From Phragmites australis (taxonomy: Eukaryota; Streptophyta; Magnoliopsida; Poales; Poaceae), in contig NC_084931.1 in assembly GCF_958298935.1 (NCBI RefSeq), forward strand, positions 21,789,334 to 21,853,333: a stretch of 64,000 nt of DNA. The letters are read 5' to 3'. The notes beneath the pieces are model-generated. The model was given only the letters and a program-made list of their open reading frames with translations. It ran no database searches and was not told the DNA's origin. Below are positions 33,592 to 45,686 of this stretch, one piece after another. Position numbers and translations under genes: made by a program. Positions within the stretch are counted from its first letter, which is position 1. Each line of letters starts with the position of its first letter.

Positions 33592-33850
33592 CTGACCAAG
33601 TTGAAGCTCTTCTTCTCAGTAACTCGTGGCTGTCCTTTCCTTCAGTGGGACCAGCTGGACCGAGCTGGTCCTCAGTAACCTTGTCACTAATGATACAACA
33701 ATATACAACAGCAGAGAGCTCAACAGCTACAGAATGAACGGAATAAATGAAATTACAACAAAGGAGAACCCCCAGAAAACACAAAACTATGCTTCTCTAC
33801 CCTGTCCTTGCCACAAGGATAAACTTGAGTTTCAACTACAGATTATGTAT

Positions 33851-36800
33851 TCATACTAACTCCATCAAAAGAGGGTCTCCTCTGGACATCAGCCGAATCA
33901 CCTTTATAAAGTCAATCTCATTCTGAACTTTCACAGGGAAAACAGCAGGTGCTTGCGTTGTATAAATAGTTGAAAAAGTTGCATTAGCTGGCAAGTTGGT
34001 CTTAAACACTGTTCCAGCCAGAGCATCTGAGTCAAAATTTTGAGGCGAGTCCATCGCCAAGAAGAACATTGGGACCGCAATCTTATGATGCAAATCCAAA
34101 TCACCGACAAGACCAACAAGATCACCGAAGTCCTCAACAAACCGCCGGGGCACATAGAACAGTTCACTGCCGCAGAATGCAATCTTATCTTTGCCCATGC
34201 TTTCCTTATAGTTTGTCTGGAAATGAACTGGGGAACTGCTAACGACCTGCTTGACCATCGCACCTTGATTTACAAACCATTCCTCTTTATTGCTCTCCAA
34301 TGGAACAGTAACCCAAGAATGTGCAATCTACATCATGAGAAGCATAATATGAATCCTATTGTATCACATGGATTGATCGATACAACATATGTGGGGGCAA
34401 ACGACCGGGTACAGGATACAAACCTTGTTCGTAATCCAAAGTTTTTCCTTGTCAGCTTGCAGCAGGTTCCAATAGTTAAGAATCATGTGGTCTTGTAGGA
34501 AGAGAAATCCATCAGCACCACTGTATCTTGCAAACACCTTGGGCAGATACCTGATTATGAAAATGCAAAAAGATTTACAGCATGATCGGAAAAAATGGCA
34601 GAAGGTGATATTGTGCACTTATCCAAAAAACAGAATTCAAAAGAGCATAGGATCAATTCTTTATATGCCACTTGATACCAACAATCCCTCATTGTCCCAC
34701 GTAGGTTCGGCCCGCAAGTCAGCGAGACAATGAGGTTGAAATTATGGCAAGTAACATAATTGCTAGTTAGTAAAATCATGAGAAATATCAAAAGGAATTA
34801 AAGAAAAATGATGACATTGTGCTTAATTCAGTTTGATGTTCTCACAAATAAATTGTAGAGAAACTCAGTTGTCTGTTATGTTGCATCAACTTGATTTAAG
34901 TAAAAAGAGCAAACCTTATCTTCACCCCCAAAGCACAAATAATGAAATAAGTCAACAATTGCCCAAAACACAGCAAAAAGAACTTATGGATGGCACAATC
35001 TACACTAATCCACTACTAGATTACTGAGCAATTGGTCTGGTGTACATTATGTCCTACTAAGCCATAGAATTTATTATAAGTAGTTAACAACATTTTTCTT
35101 TAATTCTTATGCTAATCAAGTTACAGGACAGGGAAGTCACGCATGCTGAATCTAACAGTTCAGAATCTGCTCATGGCTTCATACATGTTGTGTCCACCAG
35201 TGTGACAGTGTCTATCTGCTAAATGCCCATGGGAAGTATAGGATAACTCTACAAATAGTTGCCAGTTTCATGCAAATTCATGATTGACCCCTTGATTCAT
35301 CTAGGTTTATTATATTATAAAACAGAGCACATTGCAGAAGATGATGCAGCAAATCACTCTAATCGATAGGAAATTTCCAATAACTCTATAATATTTTGCA
35401 AGTTTCCATACTACAAAACCTCAAACTTAACTTGCATTTTCTATTTAGGTCTTTCAGTAAAGAGGTGAATCCATCATCAATGCCAAAATTAGTCTAATCA
35501 GGTCACCATACAATTAATGGAAAAGTCTTGATGTAAGACACATGTGGATGATAAAGAATGTGGACACAAGCCTACCATGATTTGTAGATGTTTATTGCTC
35601 AAATGAAGACATTTGTTATTTTTCATTGCTTAAACATCACAGTATCACAAATAAGATCACAGTGACAGTGACCATAAACAGTGGAAGCTTCAATGTAACA
35701 AAATATTTGAGTATTCTCCACAGCTATTCCTCTCAGGTAAGTTCAATTTATGCATGCAGCATTTTTTCTGTGCTTTGATTTAATGAAATTGTAGCGCTAT
35801 ATTTATTGACCCAAACAAATCACAGATCAACTGAGTAAGTTTATTTGCAGATAGCCTGGGTTAAAGCATCAAGAAGATCCACTAGTGCAAATTCTACATT
35901 TAATTAGCGGCGGGGCCAACACCATTATCATCAACCAATTTCATACTGGGTCATTTAAAGAATTCCAGGGAACATCTTCCAAATTTAGACACACGTATGC
36001 TTATGAAATGCAACCTTATAGGTTAATGTCTGACTCATTTGTTAAAGTTCATGAAAGGTGCCACCTTAAGTAATTAGTTAGAAGCATTTTTCTGATGACT
36101 TGGTTAAGAAATTACAACAGAATACCTCTGGCTCAACATATGGTAGAACATGGAAAAAAAAATCTTCAGTTGCATATATGTAGTTTTATTTTTCATCACC
36201 TAAAAAAACAGTACTTGAAGAAGAGTTATGAACAAGTGCGAGAAGTGTTATTGGGGGTAGGAACACTCACTTATATGCATGTGACAGTGCACAGCGTTCA
36301 ACAGCAAGCTCTGCATTGCTCTGCTCAGCAAGAATGATAACTGTCTTGAAAATCCTTCCATACAGCAGCCTCCACTCAAGTGCCGTGCGATCCACAGCCC
36401 CACTAACATGCATGATCATCACAACATTGCCAAAATTCTTTCTCCACTTAATAAGATTTCCAATCTCATAGTTCACTGTGCCAATCTCATCGACCCCAAG
36501 GTGCACAGATGGCAGCTTCTTGGGCACAAACTCCTTCATGTCACCCTCTCCAATGGTTGCCCGCTGCCTGTCAATCTCCAATGACATGAGCCGAGGCTGC
36601 CGATACCCCACAGCAAGCAGGTCCTGCAACCAGGCAGCTGTTAATCTCACATCCTGCTCCGTCCAGAACCCTTCCTCAGCCATGGCATAGCTCAAATCAA
36701 GAATCCTCTCAAACAGTGTCCTCTTCTTTGACCTCCACTCATTCAGGAACTTGATCAACCGACCGACATTCACATGCAGATCCTTCTCCTCTGCGAATGG

Positions 36801-38012
36801 GTATGCCTGAATATGATCCTTCCTGTAAATAGTCGGTGGATAGAAAGCCACATACCCGCCGATCTCCCACAAGATCCGTTGTGCCCAGTACCCACGAATC
36901 ACATCTGCCGCCATTGAGCTCACTGACACCGGCATCATGAGCCCCCAGAAAGCTGGTGAGTGGAACAATGTATTGAATGAATTTACTGGTGCCATCATGC
37001 CCTGTGGGAGCGCTACCTTTGGTGCCTCTGCATCGAACCTCAGATCAAAGGGCGCAGTTGGTGGCTTCCTAGTGAAGTAAAACACAGCATCCACATCTGG
37101 CAACCCGTCCGACAAACCCTGCTGAATGAATTGGTGGCCACTGAACACTTCAGTGTAGAACACCTCATGTGCCACCTCTCCAACCTTATCCAGCGGCAGC
37201 CCCCGCGGCCACACTGACCGCTGGCCAAAGTGCACGTAAGGGTTCACCACCGTCCGGTTCGGATCCGCGTGGCTGTACTGGAGCAGCACGGGGTGGTTCG
37301 TGATACCAGATCCCAAATCCACATCGAAATGCCTACCCAGATCGTTCCCGGGCACCTCGGCGCGGTCGTCCGCGTCGAAGATCACTTTGGCCCCGTGCTG
37401 GATGGCAAAGAGGTAACCCGCTGTCTTGCGGACGTGGGACCCGTAGGGCAGGAAGTCGACGGAGCGATAGCCGAGCTGCGCCTGCAGCTCGAGGGAGAGG
37501 AAGATGGCGCCCTTGAGCTCCCAGCCCGCGGGCGTGTGGGAGTCGCCGACGGCGAGGAGCTGCCACCCCTTGACGCGCGCGAGAGCGGCCAGGGCCGCGG
37601 TGGGCGCGGACGAGACGGCGACCACGATCCAGCGCACGGCGCGGAAGGACGCGAACGGGACCCCCGGCGCGATCGCAAGCGGCGGGACCTTAGACCACTC
37701 GACGACAGGGTAGGGGAGCTTGGCGGGGCCGCCTGAGCCCGAGCGGGAGGAGCGGTCGAGGCAGAAGAGCGTCCCGGCGTCGGGGGCCGCGCCGCGGAGG
37801 AGGAAGACGGCGGCGGCGGAGGCGACCGCGAAGAGGAGGAGCAACAGCTTGGAGGAGTGCTCCGAGGCCCAGCTGGCGAAGTCGAGGTTCTTGGCGAAGG
37901 GCCGCGGGTGCCGCCTGTCCGACCCCGGCGCGCCGCGCGGGGACGTGGGCGACTTGTGGCCTTGGCCGCCCCCCGCGGCCGCGTGCGGGGACACGCGGTC
38001 CTGGACGAGCAT
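33851..38012 (-). CDS. STL: STELLO-like Golgi glycosyltransferase-type protein (3 exons)
   Basis: Exons on the minus strand: 38012-36271, 34550-34424, 34327-33851, with donors GTGAGT and GTTTGT and AG acceptors. The joined frame is exactly 782 codons including TGA, giving 781 residues against about 770 for Arabidopsis STELLO. Seen: start MLVQDR, a basic cytosolic N-terminus, one membrane helix at about 56-72, then a large lumenal region with FDADDR at 212-217 (DxD-like, possible metal/nucleotide-sugar site), NPYVHFGQRSVWPRGLPL, EEGFWTEQDVRLTAAWLQDL, SELFYVPRRFV, and the C-terminus GDPLLMELV. These blocks match the STELLO/DUF288 family. Known: STELLO1/2 are Golgi type II proteins that bind cellulose synthase subunits and aid complex assembly; transferase activity is presumed. 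The start at 38012 is the conserved one; the frame stays open for 83 codons upstream. No break was seen. Confidence 0.95.
34551..36270 (-). other. Intron 1 of the STELLO-like gene (1720 bp)
   Basis: The donor GTGAGTG reads from 36270 and the acceptor ends in ATCAG at 34551. It is AT-rich and non-coding, with no clear transposon ends. Intron 2 (34328-34423) is only 96 bp. Confidence 0.9.
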
Positions 38013-38394
38013 CTCCTCCTCGGCTTGGGCGGAGTGGAGCGGATCTGGGGGGCGGGGAGCGCGCGCGTGCGTGGTGTCGTATCGGTTGGGGATTTCGGGG
38101 GGGTGGGGGGGGGGGAGGCTTGGGGTTGTTGAGCTGGGCACGGTGCGGTGCGGTGGGCGCCGACAGACAGCGCGGAGGGGGAGGGCGAGGGATCGGCGTC
38201 GCGGTGGGGTGGGGCGTCGCGATCGGCGCGGGGAAACGAGGGGGCTTTGAGGCGCCGGCAAGCGGGTGAGGAGACGGGGGTGTCGGTCGGGGAGGGGATG
38301 GAGTGTGCGCTACTTCAGAGAGAGTACAGTGGGCGGAGCGGTTGGTGGGCCGTGGGAGAGAAGCGGAGGGGAGTGCGCCGCTAGCTGGAGAAAG
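38013..38394 (-). promoter_or_regulatory. 5' leader and core promoter region of the STELLO-like gene
   Basis: Very GC-rich, with a G-run near 38098-38117. The coding frame remains open upstream to an ATG at 38261, so an N-terminally extended product cannot be excluded. The conserved family start is at 38012 and the upstream 83 codons are Pro/Arg/Ser-rich with no motif. No TATA box can be fixed. The MITE remnant at 38395 marks the upstream limit of the GC-rich region. Confidence 0.5.
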
Positions 38395-38515
38395 AAATTT
38401 TAGTGATATGAGTTATCTCCTCTCTTTAATCTAGTTATTAGATAAAAATATATGACTAAGTTAGAATTTTATAAAAATCTTTCATATAAAGATCTTACAA
38501 AATTTGCTTATGCAG
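38395..38515. mobile_element. Half-copy of family M MITE upstream of STELLO
   Basis: AGAATTTTATAAAAATCTTTCATATAAAGATCTTACAAAATT-like sequence at 38464-38505 matches the right half of the element at 32351-32521 (blocks AGAATTTTATAAAA and ATCTTA.AAAATT). It sits about 130-250 bp upstream of the GC-rich leader and may contribute promoter sequence. Confidence 0.5.
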
Positions 38516-40564
38516 GCTGAGCTGGAGCGGCTGGACGAGCTCTTTGGCGTGGGGCTTTCTGTTTGTTTAGCCTGGACGGGGACTGGAATCTCGATTGTTG
38601 ATTATAGAATGATTGCAGCGTCGGCCGCGCCAGTTGCATTCCTTGCACACGGGATTATTGAACGGTATTTTACAGATCGATGCAGATCTAGATGTTTGGA
38701 AAATGATGTTATGGGTAGATAATGTAAGTGTGTAACTCGTGAGCTGCTTGATATGATCAATCTATTATATTATTATTTAAAGAGAAAAAAAAGTTACTAT
38801 ATTCTCTCTATTATAAAATTATTATATTAATAAAAAGTATATAGATCACTCATTGTTACAAATATCTAACGGTATAAATTAAATTAAAGAGGTCATATCA
38901 AATATAATTAATAAATAGTTAAATTCGGAAACCAAAAAGTCTATATCAAATACGACTAATAAATACCTAAATTTGGAATTAAAAATTATAGAAAAATTAG
39001 CCATTTGATTTCCATACAGTTTGATAAACAAAGTATCTAAATAAAAAGTCCAAATAAAATAAAATTAATATTAGGATTATAATAGAAAAAAATAAGGATC
39101 CATATCAAATATAGTTTTTTAAAAATAAAATTATTATAAAAATCAAATATCTAAATAAAGAGTTCATATAAAATATAATAAATCAATAGCTAAAATTCAT
39201 AATAAAAAATAATGAAAAATTTCAAAATTTTTAGTAAAATAATAGATTAAGAATCACAGTGTAGCTTAAGGTCGTCACATTAAGGAGGCATCAAGTAAGG
39301 TACAGCAAGTAAGCAAGACAAATTTATTTTGATTTTAGTTAGGCTTTTTACACCTGACATATAATTTTAACTATTGATCAAAACGTATACGAATCAAACC
39401 AATATGTGTATATGATTCAAGTATAAGTTTGAAGTATATATGATTTTCTTTTTCACTAACATAATTTTTATTTCTTCTTTTAATTTTATACGTTTTGTAA
39501 CTAAATGACATCAACCTTATAAAAAACTAAATAGACTAATTTTTAATCAAATATTATTATAATAAAATATTAAAAATATTGTAACAAGACTAATCACACT
39601 ATTAACGTGAACCATCTTACTGGATGTCATTAACCAACCATCGGGGTTAAGATGTGCTAGTCTTATGCACTTCGACTAGTTGAATTACTGACTGCAATGA
39701 TACTTGTTTAAGTTAAAGTCTCTATTTACCAACTCAGACTAATTACCGACTGGAATGATCATCTTATCACTCTCGACGACGACTATAACGTAAAATGTGC
39801 CCCCTACCAGAAAGTCCATGTCTAACTTTGTCTCTGTCAAACATTGCTTCAATAACATTTTGTCATACGTTAGGTTTTCTTTTATTTTTCTTCGAGCATC
39901 TCATGTCATGTGTAAGTTGATCACATAGCTGTACACATTGGTTGCTTCAGATTGAAAGTGCACCTTTTAATTTTACTGCTATCGAAGGCTTAATTTCACA
40001 ATTGCATCTCTCTCTCACCCACACGCAAATTACTTTGAGTTGTTCATGTCCTTTACTCTCCTCATCCTCAATCTTACTAGTCACCAGCATCATTTGAGGA
40101 TGCAACAAGTCAGAACCTTGCACCTACTGTGCTTGCAGCTTGACCATCAGCATCAAGAAAAATTAATTAAAACCAAGGAACCGACCACGCAATTTGCCAT
40201 ATAATGTTAGTACTTATTGTCATGGAGGCTACTGAACAAATGCACATCCTTTCAGCAGATCATTCTGCCGAGCAGTGGACAATTCATTGCATACGTAGCA
40301 CCTGGCAGTTGCAAATATGACCCATGAGCTACCCACTTCCTAGCTGGCGATCCAATAAGACCCATGGCTGCAAAGGCGAAATCCTGTAAGTTCGTGGAAT
40401 GAATAGGAATTGTGACCTACTGGAATCAAGATAGCTCTATCAAATGGTAGGGACGTGACGTCTTCAATTATTGCCAACAGCATCCGTAAATCTAGCCATA
40501 TTTGCAAAAGGAGAATCACACGGTTGACGATGTTAACCACACAGTTGTCGCAGGAAAAGAATAA
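38516..40564. other. AT-rich intergenic DNA with diffuse repeats, no gene
   Basis: Between about 38750 and 39600 the DNA is strongly AT-rich. Loosely repeated blocks such as CATATCAAATATAATTAATAAATA recur at roughly 60-90 bp, probably an old transposon interior. 39600-40564 is more complex but has no recognisable coding sequence. Confidence 0.45.
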
Positions 40565-40969
40565 CGCGCTGATTGTTTTAGCTTAGGATTATAATAAACG
40601 ATTTATAGATGGTGGATTATATTAAGTTGGATTATGATAAGTTAGAGGGAAATAAGCTGTGAGCTGTTTGATAATCTAGATTATTAGAGTCTGAATTATT
40701 GGCAAAAGTTTGCAATACCCTCAATAGGGGGTGGGGGATTCGGGTGTAGGGTGGGAGGAGTGGTATTGATGGATAATTTCTCTTAAATTTGATGGATAAT
40801 ACAGTAGAAGATCAAAATAAACTAAAATAAGCTCCTTTTCACAGTTTATAAGATTATTATAATTTGAATTTTAGTTTGTAATAATTTGAACAAATAAGCT
40901 AGCTGTTTGTTTCAACTCAAAATAAATAAGCTAGTTCATTATAATTCTCAGCTGAAATAAATAGAGCCT
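40565..40969. mobile_element. Tourist-like MITE with TAA target duplication (405 bp)
   Basis: The left end CGCGCTGATTGTTTTAGCTT and the reverse complement of the right end GGCTCTATTTATTTCAGCTG continue into matching GGATTATAATAAAC / GAATTATAATGAAC. TAA flanks both sides (40562-40564, 40970-40972). The TTTGTTTCAGCT-type terminus relates it to the MITE at 3234-3534. It has diverged and is non-coding. Confidence 0.8.
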
Positions 40970-41032
40970 AACTCTCATGACGGATGACGCTGTAGGTGAT
41001 GTAAGGAGCATTCACTTTCTCCAGTCGGCTAA

Positions 41033-41170
41033 GGCCATCTCCAGCAGCTACCTTAAATTTTCATCCTCAAAAATACTATTACAGCATCCCCTATCACTAC
41101 TACAGCTTCCCTCAATCTCTCCATCTCCAGCAGATACTCTATATCTCATCCACTATCTTCTCTCCCCTAT
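41033..41170 (+). repeat. Terminal and subterminal repeat of Harbinger copy 2
   Basis: CCATCTCCAGCAG at the terminus is repeated at about 41119-41135 (CCATCTCCAGCAGATAC), with TACTACAG/CTACAGC motifs between. Repeated subterminal boxes are likely transposase or Myb-protein sites, by analogy with the family. Confidence 0.65.
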
Positions 41171-41652
41171 ATTAAATTGATTTTTCCCAACCGCCATAAC
41201 CGTCGCAGGAGCAATGTTTTTTCGCATGATCCCGTTGCAGGATCTACTGAAACGCACGTTACAAATTAGTGTGTCGAATATATTTGTTTAGAATTTTTTT
41301 TTGCGGACGATATTGTTGCATTAAATATTTGAGCGATTATTTTGATCTCTGCACCTGCAAATACGCAGTCCAAAATGAACGTTTGCAACGTACACAGGAC
41401 CAAAGGCGTTCCATGCAATGTAGCATGTACAGATACAAGGCCAGCAATCTTGCTGCGGGGGAATGACGAGTACTGGCTTGGAGTGGAAGGAACTGCAGTG
41501 CGTTGCTGCGGAACAAGGCCGCGAGTTTTGCTGCCGAAGCCTCACGAGAACTGGCTTCCACGGGAAGGAATGACGTTGGCTTCCGTCACAAGGCTCATGA
41601 TGTCCCTATATATATGAGGGTCAGGTAGGCAGACTTTGCAAGCCAGCAAAAA

Positions 41653-43018
41653 ATGGATCGCCGCGAAGCCTGGAAGTAGACCGTGAGGGAGTTGTGTTTC
41701 GGCAATGACTCTTCCGATGAGGAAGATAATTTGTTCCTTGCCACTGTGAGCGCCTTGCATGAGTAGGAGGCATCACAGCGGGGACCTTGGGGTGGTTCAG
41801 TGCCGGGCCGTCGGCGTATCCAGCGGAATCGCCTGGAGGGCCATCATAGGTTGTTTAATGACTACTTCGCCGATCGCCCGATGTACCCAGATTACATCTT
41901 CCGTCGCAGGTAATATTACGTAAAGAAAGTGTGTTGTCGCAGTATTATGATGAAACGTCTAATGCTCGTCGGTCCTGCAGGTTTAGGATAAAACGTGACC
42001 TATACCTCAAGATTGTACAGGCAGTTGCTGACCATGACCCGTGGTTCCAACAGAGAAGGAATGCTGCAGGAGAGCTCGGCCTGTCGGCGTTGCAAAAAGT
42101 CACTGCGGCGTTTCGTATGCTCGCGTACGATGCTCCTGCCGATTCTCTCGATGAGTGCCTCCGGCTAGGGGAGGCCACTATCATTGAGAGTATGAGGCGG
42201 TTTGTGCGAGCCGTCGTCGGGGTATTCAGCGACGAGTACCTCCGTGCTCCGAACGAGGAGGACACCGCGCGCTTGATTGCTATAAACGAGCGAAGAGGGT
42301 TCCCCGGGATGCTTGGAAGCATCGACTGTATGCATTGGAGGTGGAAGAACTGTCCGACAGCGTGGTCTGGTTCCTTCACCGGCCATGTGAACTCTCCGAT
42401 GATCATTCTAGAGGCGGTGGCATCACAGGACCTGTGAATTTGGCATGCTTTCTTCGGCATGCCAGGTTCGGTAAACGACATCAACGTTCTGCACCGCTCG
42501 CATCTCCTCGACAATCTTGCCGCTGGCGTGGCCCCCCAGGTACAATACTCCATTAACGGACATGCCTACACCATGGGGTACTACCTTGCAGACGGTGTCT
42601 ATCCGGAATGGGCCACCCTCGTGAAGCCTATTACTTGTCCAGTTGGGAGGAAGCGGCAACACTTCGTCGTTCAGCAGGCGGCGTTACGGAAGGATGTCGA
42701 ACGGGCCTTCGGGGGTCCTATAGTCTCGGTTTCCCATAGTCCGGGGGGCTACGAGGATATGGGATGAGGAAACACTTCACAACATCATGACCGCCTGCAT
42801 TATCATGCACAACATGATAATCGAAGATGAGAGACCGGATGGGGACGTCAAACACGTGTACAACGGTGCTAGTGATCCTGTGGATCCATCGCACACCCCA
42901 ACCCCCCACACTAGAAGCATTTGCCCAAAGGTATGGGATGATAACTAGCAGGTAGGGGCATCACCAGCTCCGTGACGATCTTGTCGAGCATGTGTGGCAG
43001 TTCCACGGAGTGGAGTAG
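41653..43018 (+). pseudogene. PIF/Harbinger DDE transposase, nearly complete but broken
   Basis: From a Met at 41653 the acidic N-terminus is followed by LEGHHRLFNDYFADRPMYP and YIFRRR. An intron (about 41910-41980) leads to FRIKRDLYLKIV and an open run to 42437. Catalytic regions are seen: LGSIDCMHWRWKNCP (first Asp), PGSVNDINVLHRS (second Asp), and DGVYPEWATLVKP (Glu). The C-terminus reads HHQLRDDLVEHVWQFHGVE and ends at 43018. Breaks are in-frame stops near 41668 and 41759, one at 42435, one near 42951, and a frameshift near 42710. Few lesions and all three acidic residues retained suggest fairly recent death. Confidence 0.88.
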
Positions 43019-43620
43019 TAAGCACATCAGGTAGTCTCAAGAATAAATTGATTTGTCCTGTGTCCTTTGGTAGTGTGTGTTATGTTGAGTAATTAGTCCT
43101 GTGTCCTTTGGCATTGCGTAATATGTTCAGTTATTTGTCCTGTTTGCTTTGGCAGTGCGTACAAAAATGAGTAATTTGTCCCTTGTCCTTTGGCATATTA
43201 TGAACCTATGGTCTGTTTGGTTACGAAGAAGGTACTGAAGAGTTGGAAAATCTGAATGGTTCTGACAACCGAGCACTACACTACATCAGTAAGCATCACT
43301 ACTCATGAGGAACAATTGCACTACTCAATCAAACTCTTCAATAGCACAGCCATTAAGCAGTCCGAAAATCATGCATGAATAAAAACTGATTGCAAAGCCA
43401 GTAACAAGTACGAAGATAAGGCATACAGGACCTGCACACTACATGTAAGCCAAACAGCATCATAACCACATTGCAATATGCCATACAGGTACTACACACA
43501 TGCTCTAAGCCAAACAACAAGATCTCAAGTAGAATTGGTTCAGTACAGAACTCAAACTGGACAACAATTTCACCATCAAATAAAACTTCGCAAACAAGAT
43601 CACAATTACATAGATGGGCC
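43019..43620. other. Spacer between the convergent Harbinger ORFs
   Basis: Contains a thrice-repeated GTCCT(G/T)TGTCCTTTGGCA-like block at about 43045-43195 and no coding sequence. It should hold the 3' ends of both transposon transcripts. Confidence 0.5.
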
Positions 43621-44895
43621 TCATGTGACGCGCCTAGTGGCAATGATGCTCTGCCTGAGGCTCTTGTAGTAGGCCTGCTGGTCCTCATCCATTTGAGAAA
43701 GGTCCATGCTCATTATGTGCCTCTCCTCCTTTTCCTTTTTCATTTGCATACGCTCCGCCTCGAGCCTTAGCCTCTGCTGCTCCTTTTCCAGTTCCATTTT
43801 CATTCTTTCCTCCTCGAGCCTTAGCCTCTGCCGCTCCACATCCATCAACTCAGCAAACCTCTCAGCTCTTTCCTTTTCAATCTTGTCTTTCATTGCCAAC
43901 TGCCGATCAAATAAGTCTGTCATGGGCCCAGAGGCTGAACTCGACGATGAAATACCGCGGGCTTCCTTGGACCGAGTGCGACCAGGTGGCCGTTTGGCAC
44001 GTTCACCGGCATTGGATGTAGGTGCATCCACATCCTCTGCTCCGTTCAGGCCGGCAATGAGGCTACATTAGGCGTCGATGAGGGGCTTCCAGCGGCGTTG
44101 ATCTTCTGCCTTTTGCCTGAGGACTCTACTTGCCACTTGGGATGATCCCTCAACTCCCTCCAACAAGGCAGCAAGGTGAACTCCTTGTGCTCAACGGCTT
44201 GAAACATCGTGCATGCCTCCATGACCTCCAATGTGTACAAAACATGGTACATCAGTTTAATAGAATTGCACATATATTGCATATGAGGCATGTTGTAATT
44301 GATGCAAGTTTACAAAAGTGTGAACCAATATCCAATTGATATGTTCGGCCAATATGAAAAACTTAAGCACATGCCTCATATGGAAAAGAGCTACAATGGT
44401 GCAACAATCATAACTGTGCTTGGAATAAATTGTTGAATTGAAAAAAATAATGAACTATTCACATACCATCTCGGCCTCGGTTGTTCCACTCCTCCTATTG
44501 CGCTGAGCCCTAGCATAATGGCCGCAGAACTTCTGCACCATACCGTTGATGAAAGTCCATCTCCCCTGCAGCGACTTCCTATTGCGGGTTGACGTGAACG
44601 TTTTGTTCTCATGGTAGAAACCCTCCACCCGCTGCCAGAATGCACCCAAACTCTGGTTGCTCCCCACCACGGGATCCATGCTCACTTGCAGCCAAGCCCC
44701 CACCAGTAGTAGGTCCTCCTCGACTCTGTAACTGGATCCACGGCCACCCCCAGGTGCGACATCTCCATGAGCCTCCACACTCTGGACCTCTGCCGAAGGG
44801 ATCTGGCTCCCGAATATTCCGTCTTGGGTTAGCGGCGTAACATCGGCCCAATTCATGTCTTCGTTGTCACCACGAAGGAACCCGGCGTACTCCAT
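43621..44895 (-). pseudogene. PIF/Harbinger ORF1, Myb/SANT-like accessory protein
   Basis: Exon a (44895-44467) starts MEYAGFLRGDNEDMNW and contains a Myb/SANT-like trihelix: VEEDLLLVGAWLQVSMDPVV, GAFWQRVEGFYHE, RNRKSLQGRWTFINGMVQKF. A GTATGT donor at 44466 and an acceptor at 44226 define a 241-bp intron. Exon b (44225-43621) has FTLLPCWRELRDHPKWQ, then a frameshift near 44050, then a long charged coiled coil rich in Glu, Arg and Lys with MDLSQMDEDQQAYYKSLRQ at the end. The domain order matches the accessory protein of Harbinger elements, which binds subterminal DNA and brings the transposase to the ends. The single frameshift makes this a pseudogene as read. Confidence 0.82.
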
Positions 44896-45139
44896 AGATT
44901 CCCTGAACACAACAAAATAAGCAAATTGACTGACATTCTACGGAAATCAGTATGGTTCTAGGGATTCTGAAAGGTACATTGACACATAACTTAGCTCAGT
45001 GAGCATCACAGTTCAACCTGCCATAAGCAGTTCACACACAAATTGTTACGTCTTAGGCAGTAACACATACATCACACGTTACTACTGGAACACATACATT
45101 ACGGCAAATTCCAAACATCTAAGTTTGCACCCTCCCCGA

Positions 45140-45511
45140 CTACATGCTCACAAAACGATCGGATTCATAGGCCATGCTATCATCCGAACAAAGTAACTCA
45201 TCCGGGCTCCAGTCAACGGGAACCAAGTCATCGTCGTCAACGTGCAATGATCCCGAAGCTTCCTCTACCTCTTCGACGCTCGTATTGTCGCCGTGACCAA
45301 CATGGTTCATAGCATCTTCTACTTCGAACCCAAGTTGTTCAAGGTCCGCCGCAATGGTCTCGACCTGAAGAAGTGCCATGTTCAGGTCCACGGCAGCAGG
45401 GGTGCTGTCCGGACTCAGGTTATCACTGACCACCTTCTGCAACGCGTCAGCCACCACCTGCACACGGGCTTGCATCTTTGACACAAGATCGGCTAGCTCG
45501 GCGGTGTCCAT
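45140..45511 (-). CDS. Small acidic hypothetical protein within Harbinger copy 2
   Basis: An intact frame of 123 codons, MDTAELADLVSKMQ onward. The first 70 residues have heptad-like spacing of hydrophobics and could form a helical bundle. The C-terminal third is acidic (DDDDLVPVDWSPDELL). It lies upstream of and in the same orientation as the accessory ORF, 240 bp away. A splice from it into the exon at 44895 does not keep frame at the donors I tried. I do not recognise it. It may be an upstream exon, a third transposon gene, or a captured host fragment. Confidence 0.45.
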   Translation of the reverse strand: MDTAELADLVSKMQARVQVVADALQKVVSDNLSPDSTPAAVDLNMALLQVETIAADLEQLGFEVEDAMNHVGHGDNTSVEEVEEASGSLHVDDDDLVPVDWSPDELLCSDDSMAYESDRFVSM

Positions 45512-45686
45512 CTACAAGCAAGGGAGAGGGAAGACTAAAGCGACAAACTAAATTGCACCTCAAAGTGAACACTGCATACAAATTTCATGTAGCATGCATA
45601 CATACACAGTATTGCCCTCTAGTCTATGGCCCATTCTCATTATTATCCCCCCTCCCCCAATACATACACAGCATACATACATACAC

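Noticed and set aside
36267..38261. STELLO-like gene as a single 664-codon exon
   Set aside because: The frame ends just past a clear GTGAGT donor; the conserved C-terminus is found in two downstream exons with consistent phases, and the conserved start is at 38012.
43201..43260. Possible right terminus of Harbinger copy 2 (GGTCTGTTTGGTTACG)
   Set aside because: It does not match the left terminus and lies before the Myb-like ORF that belongs to the element.
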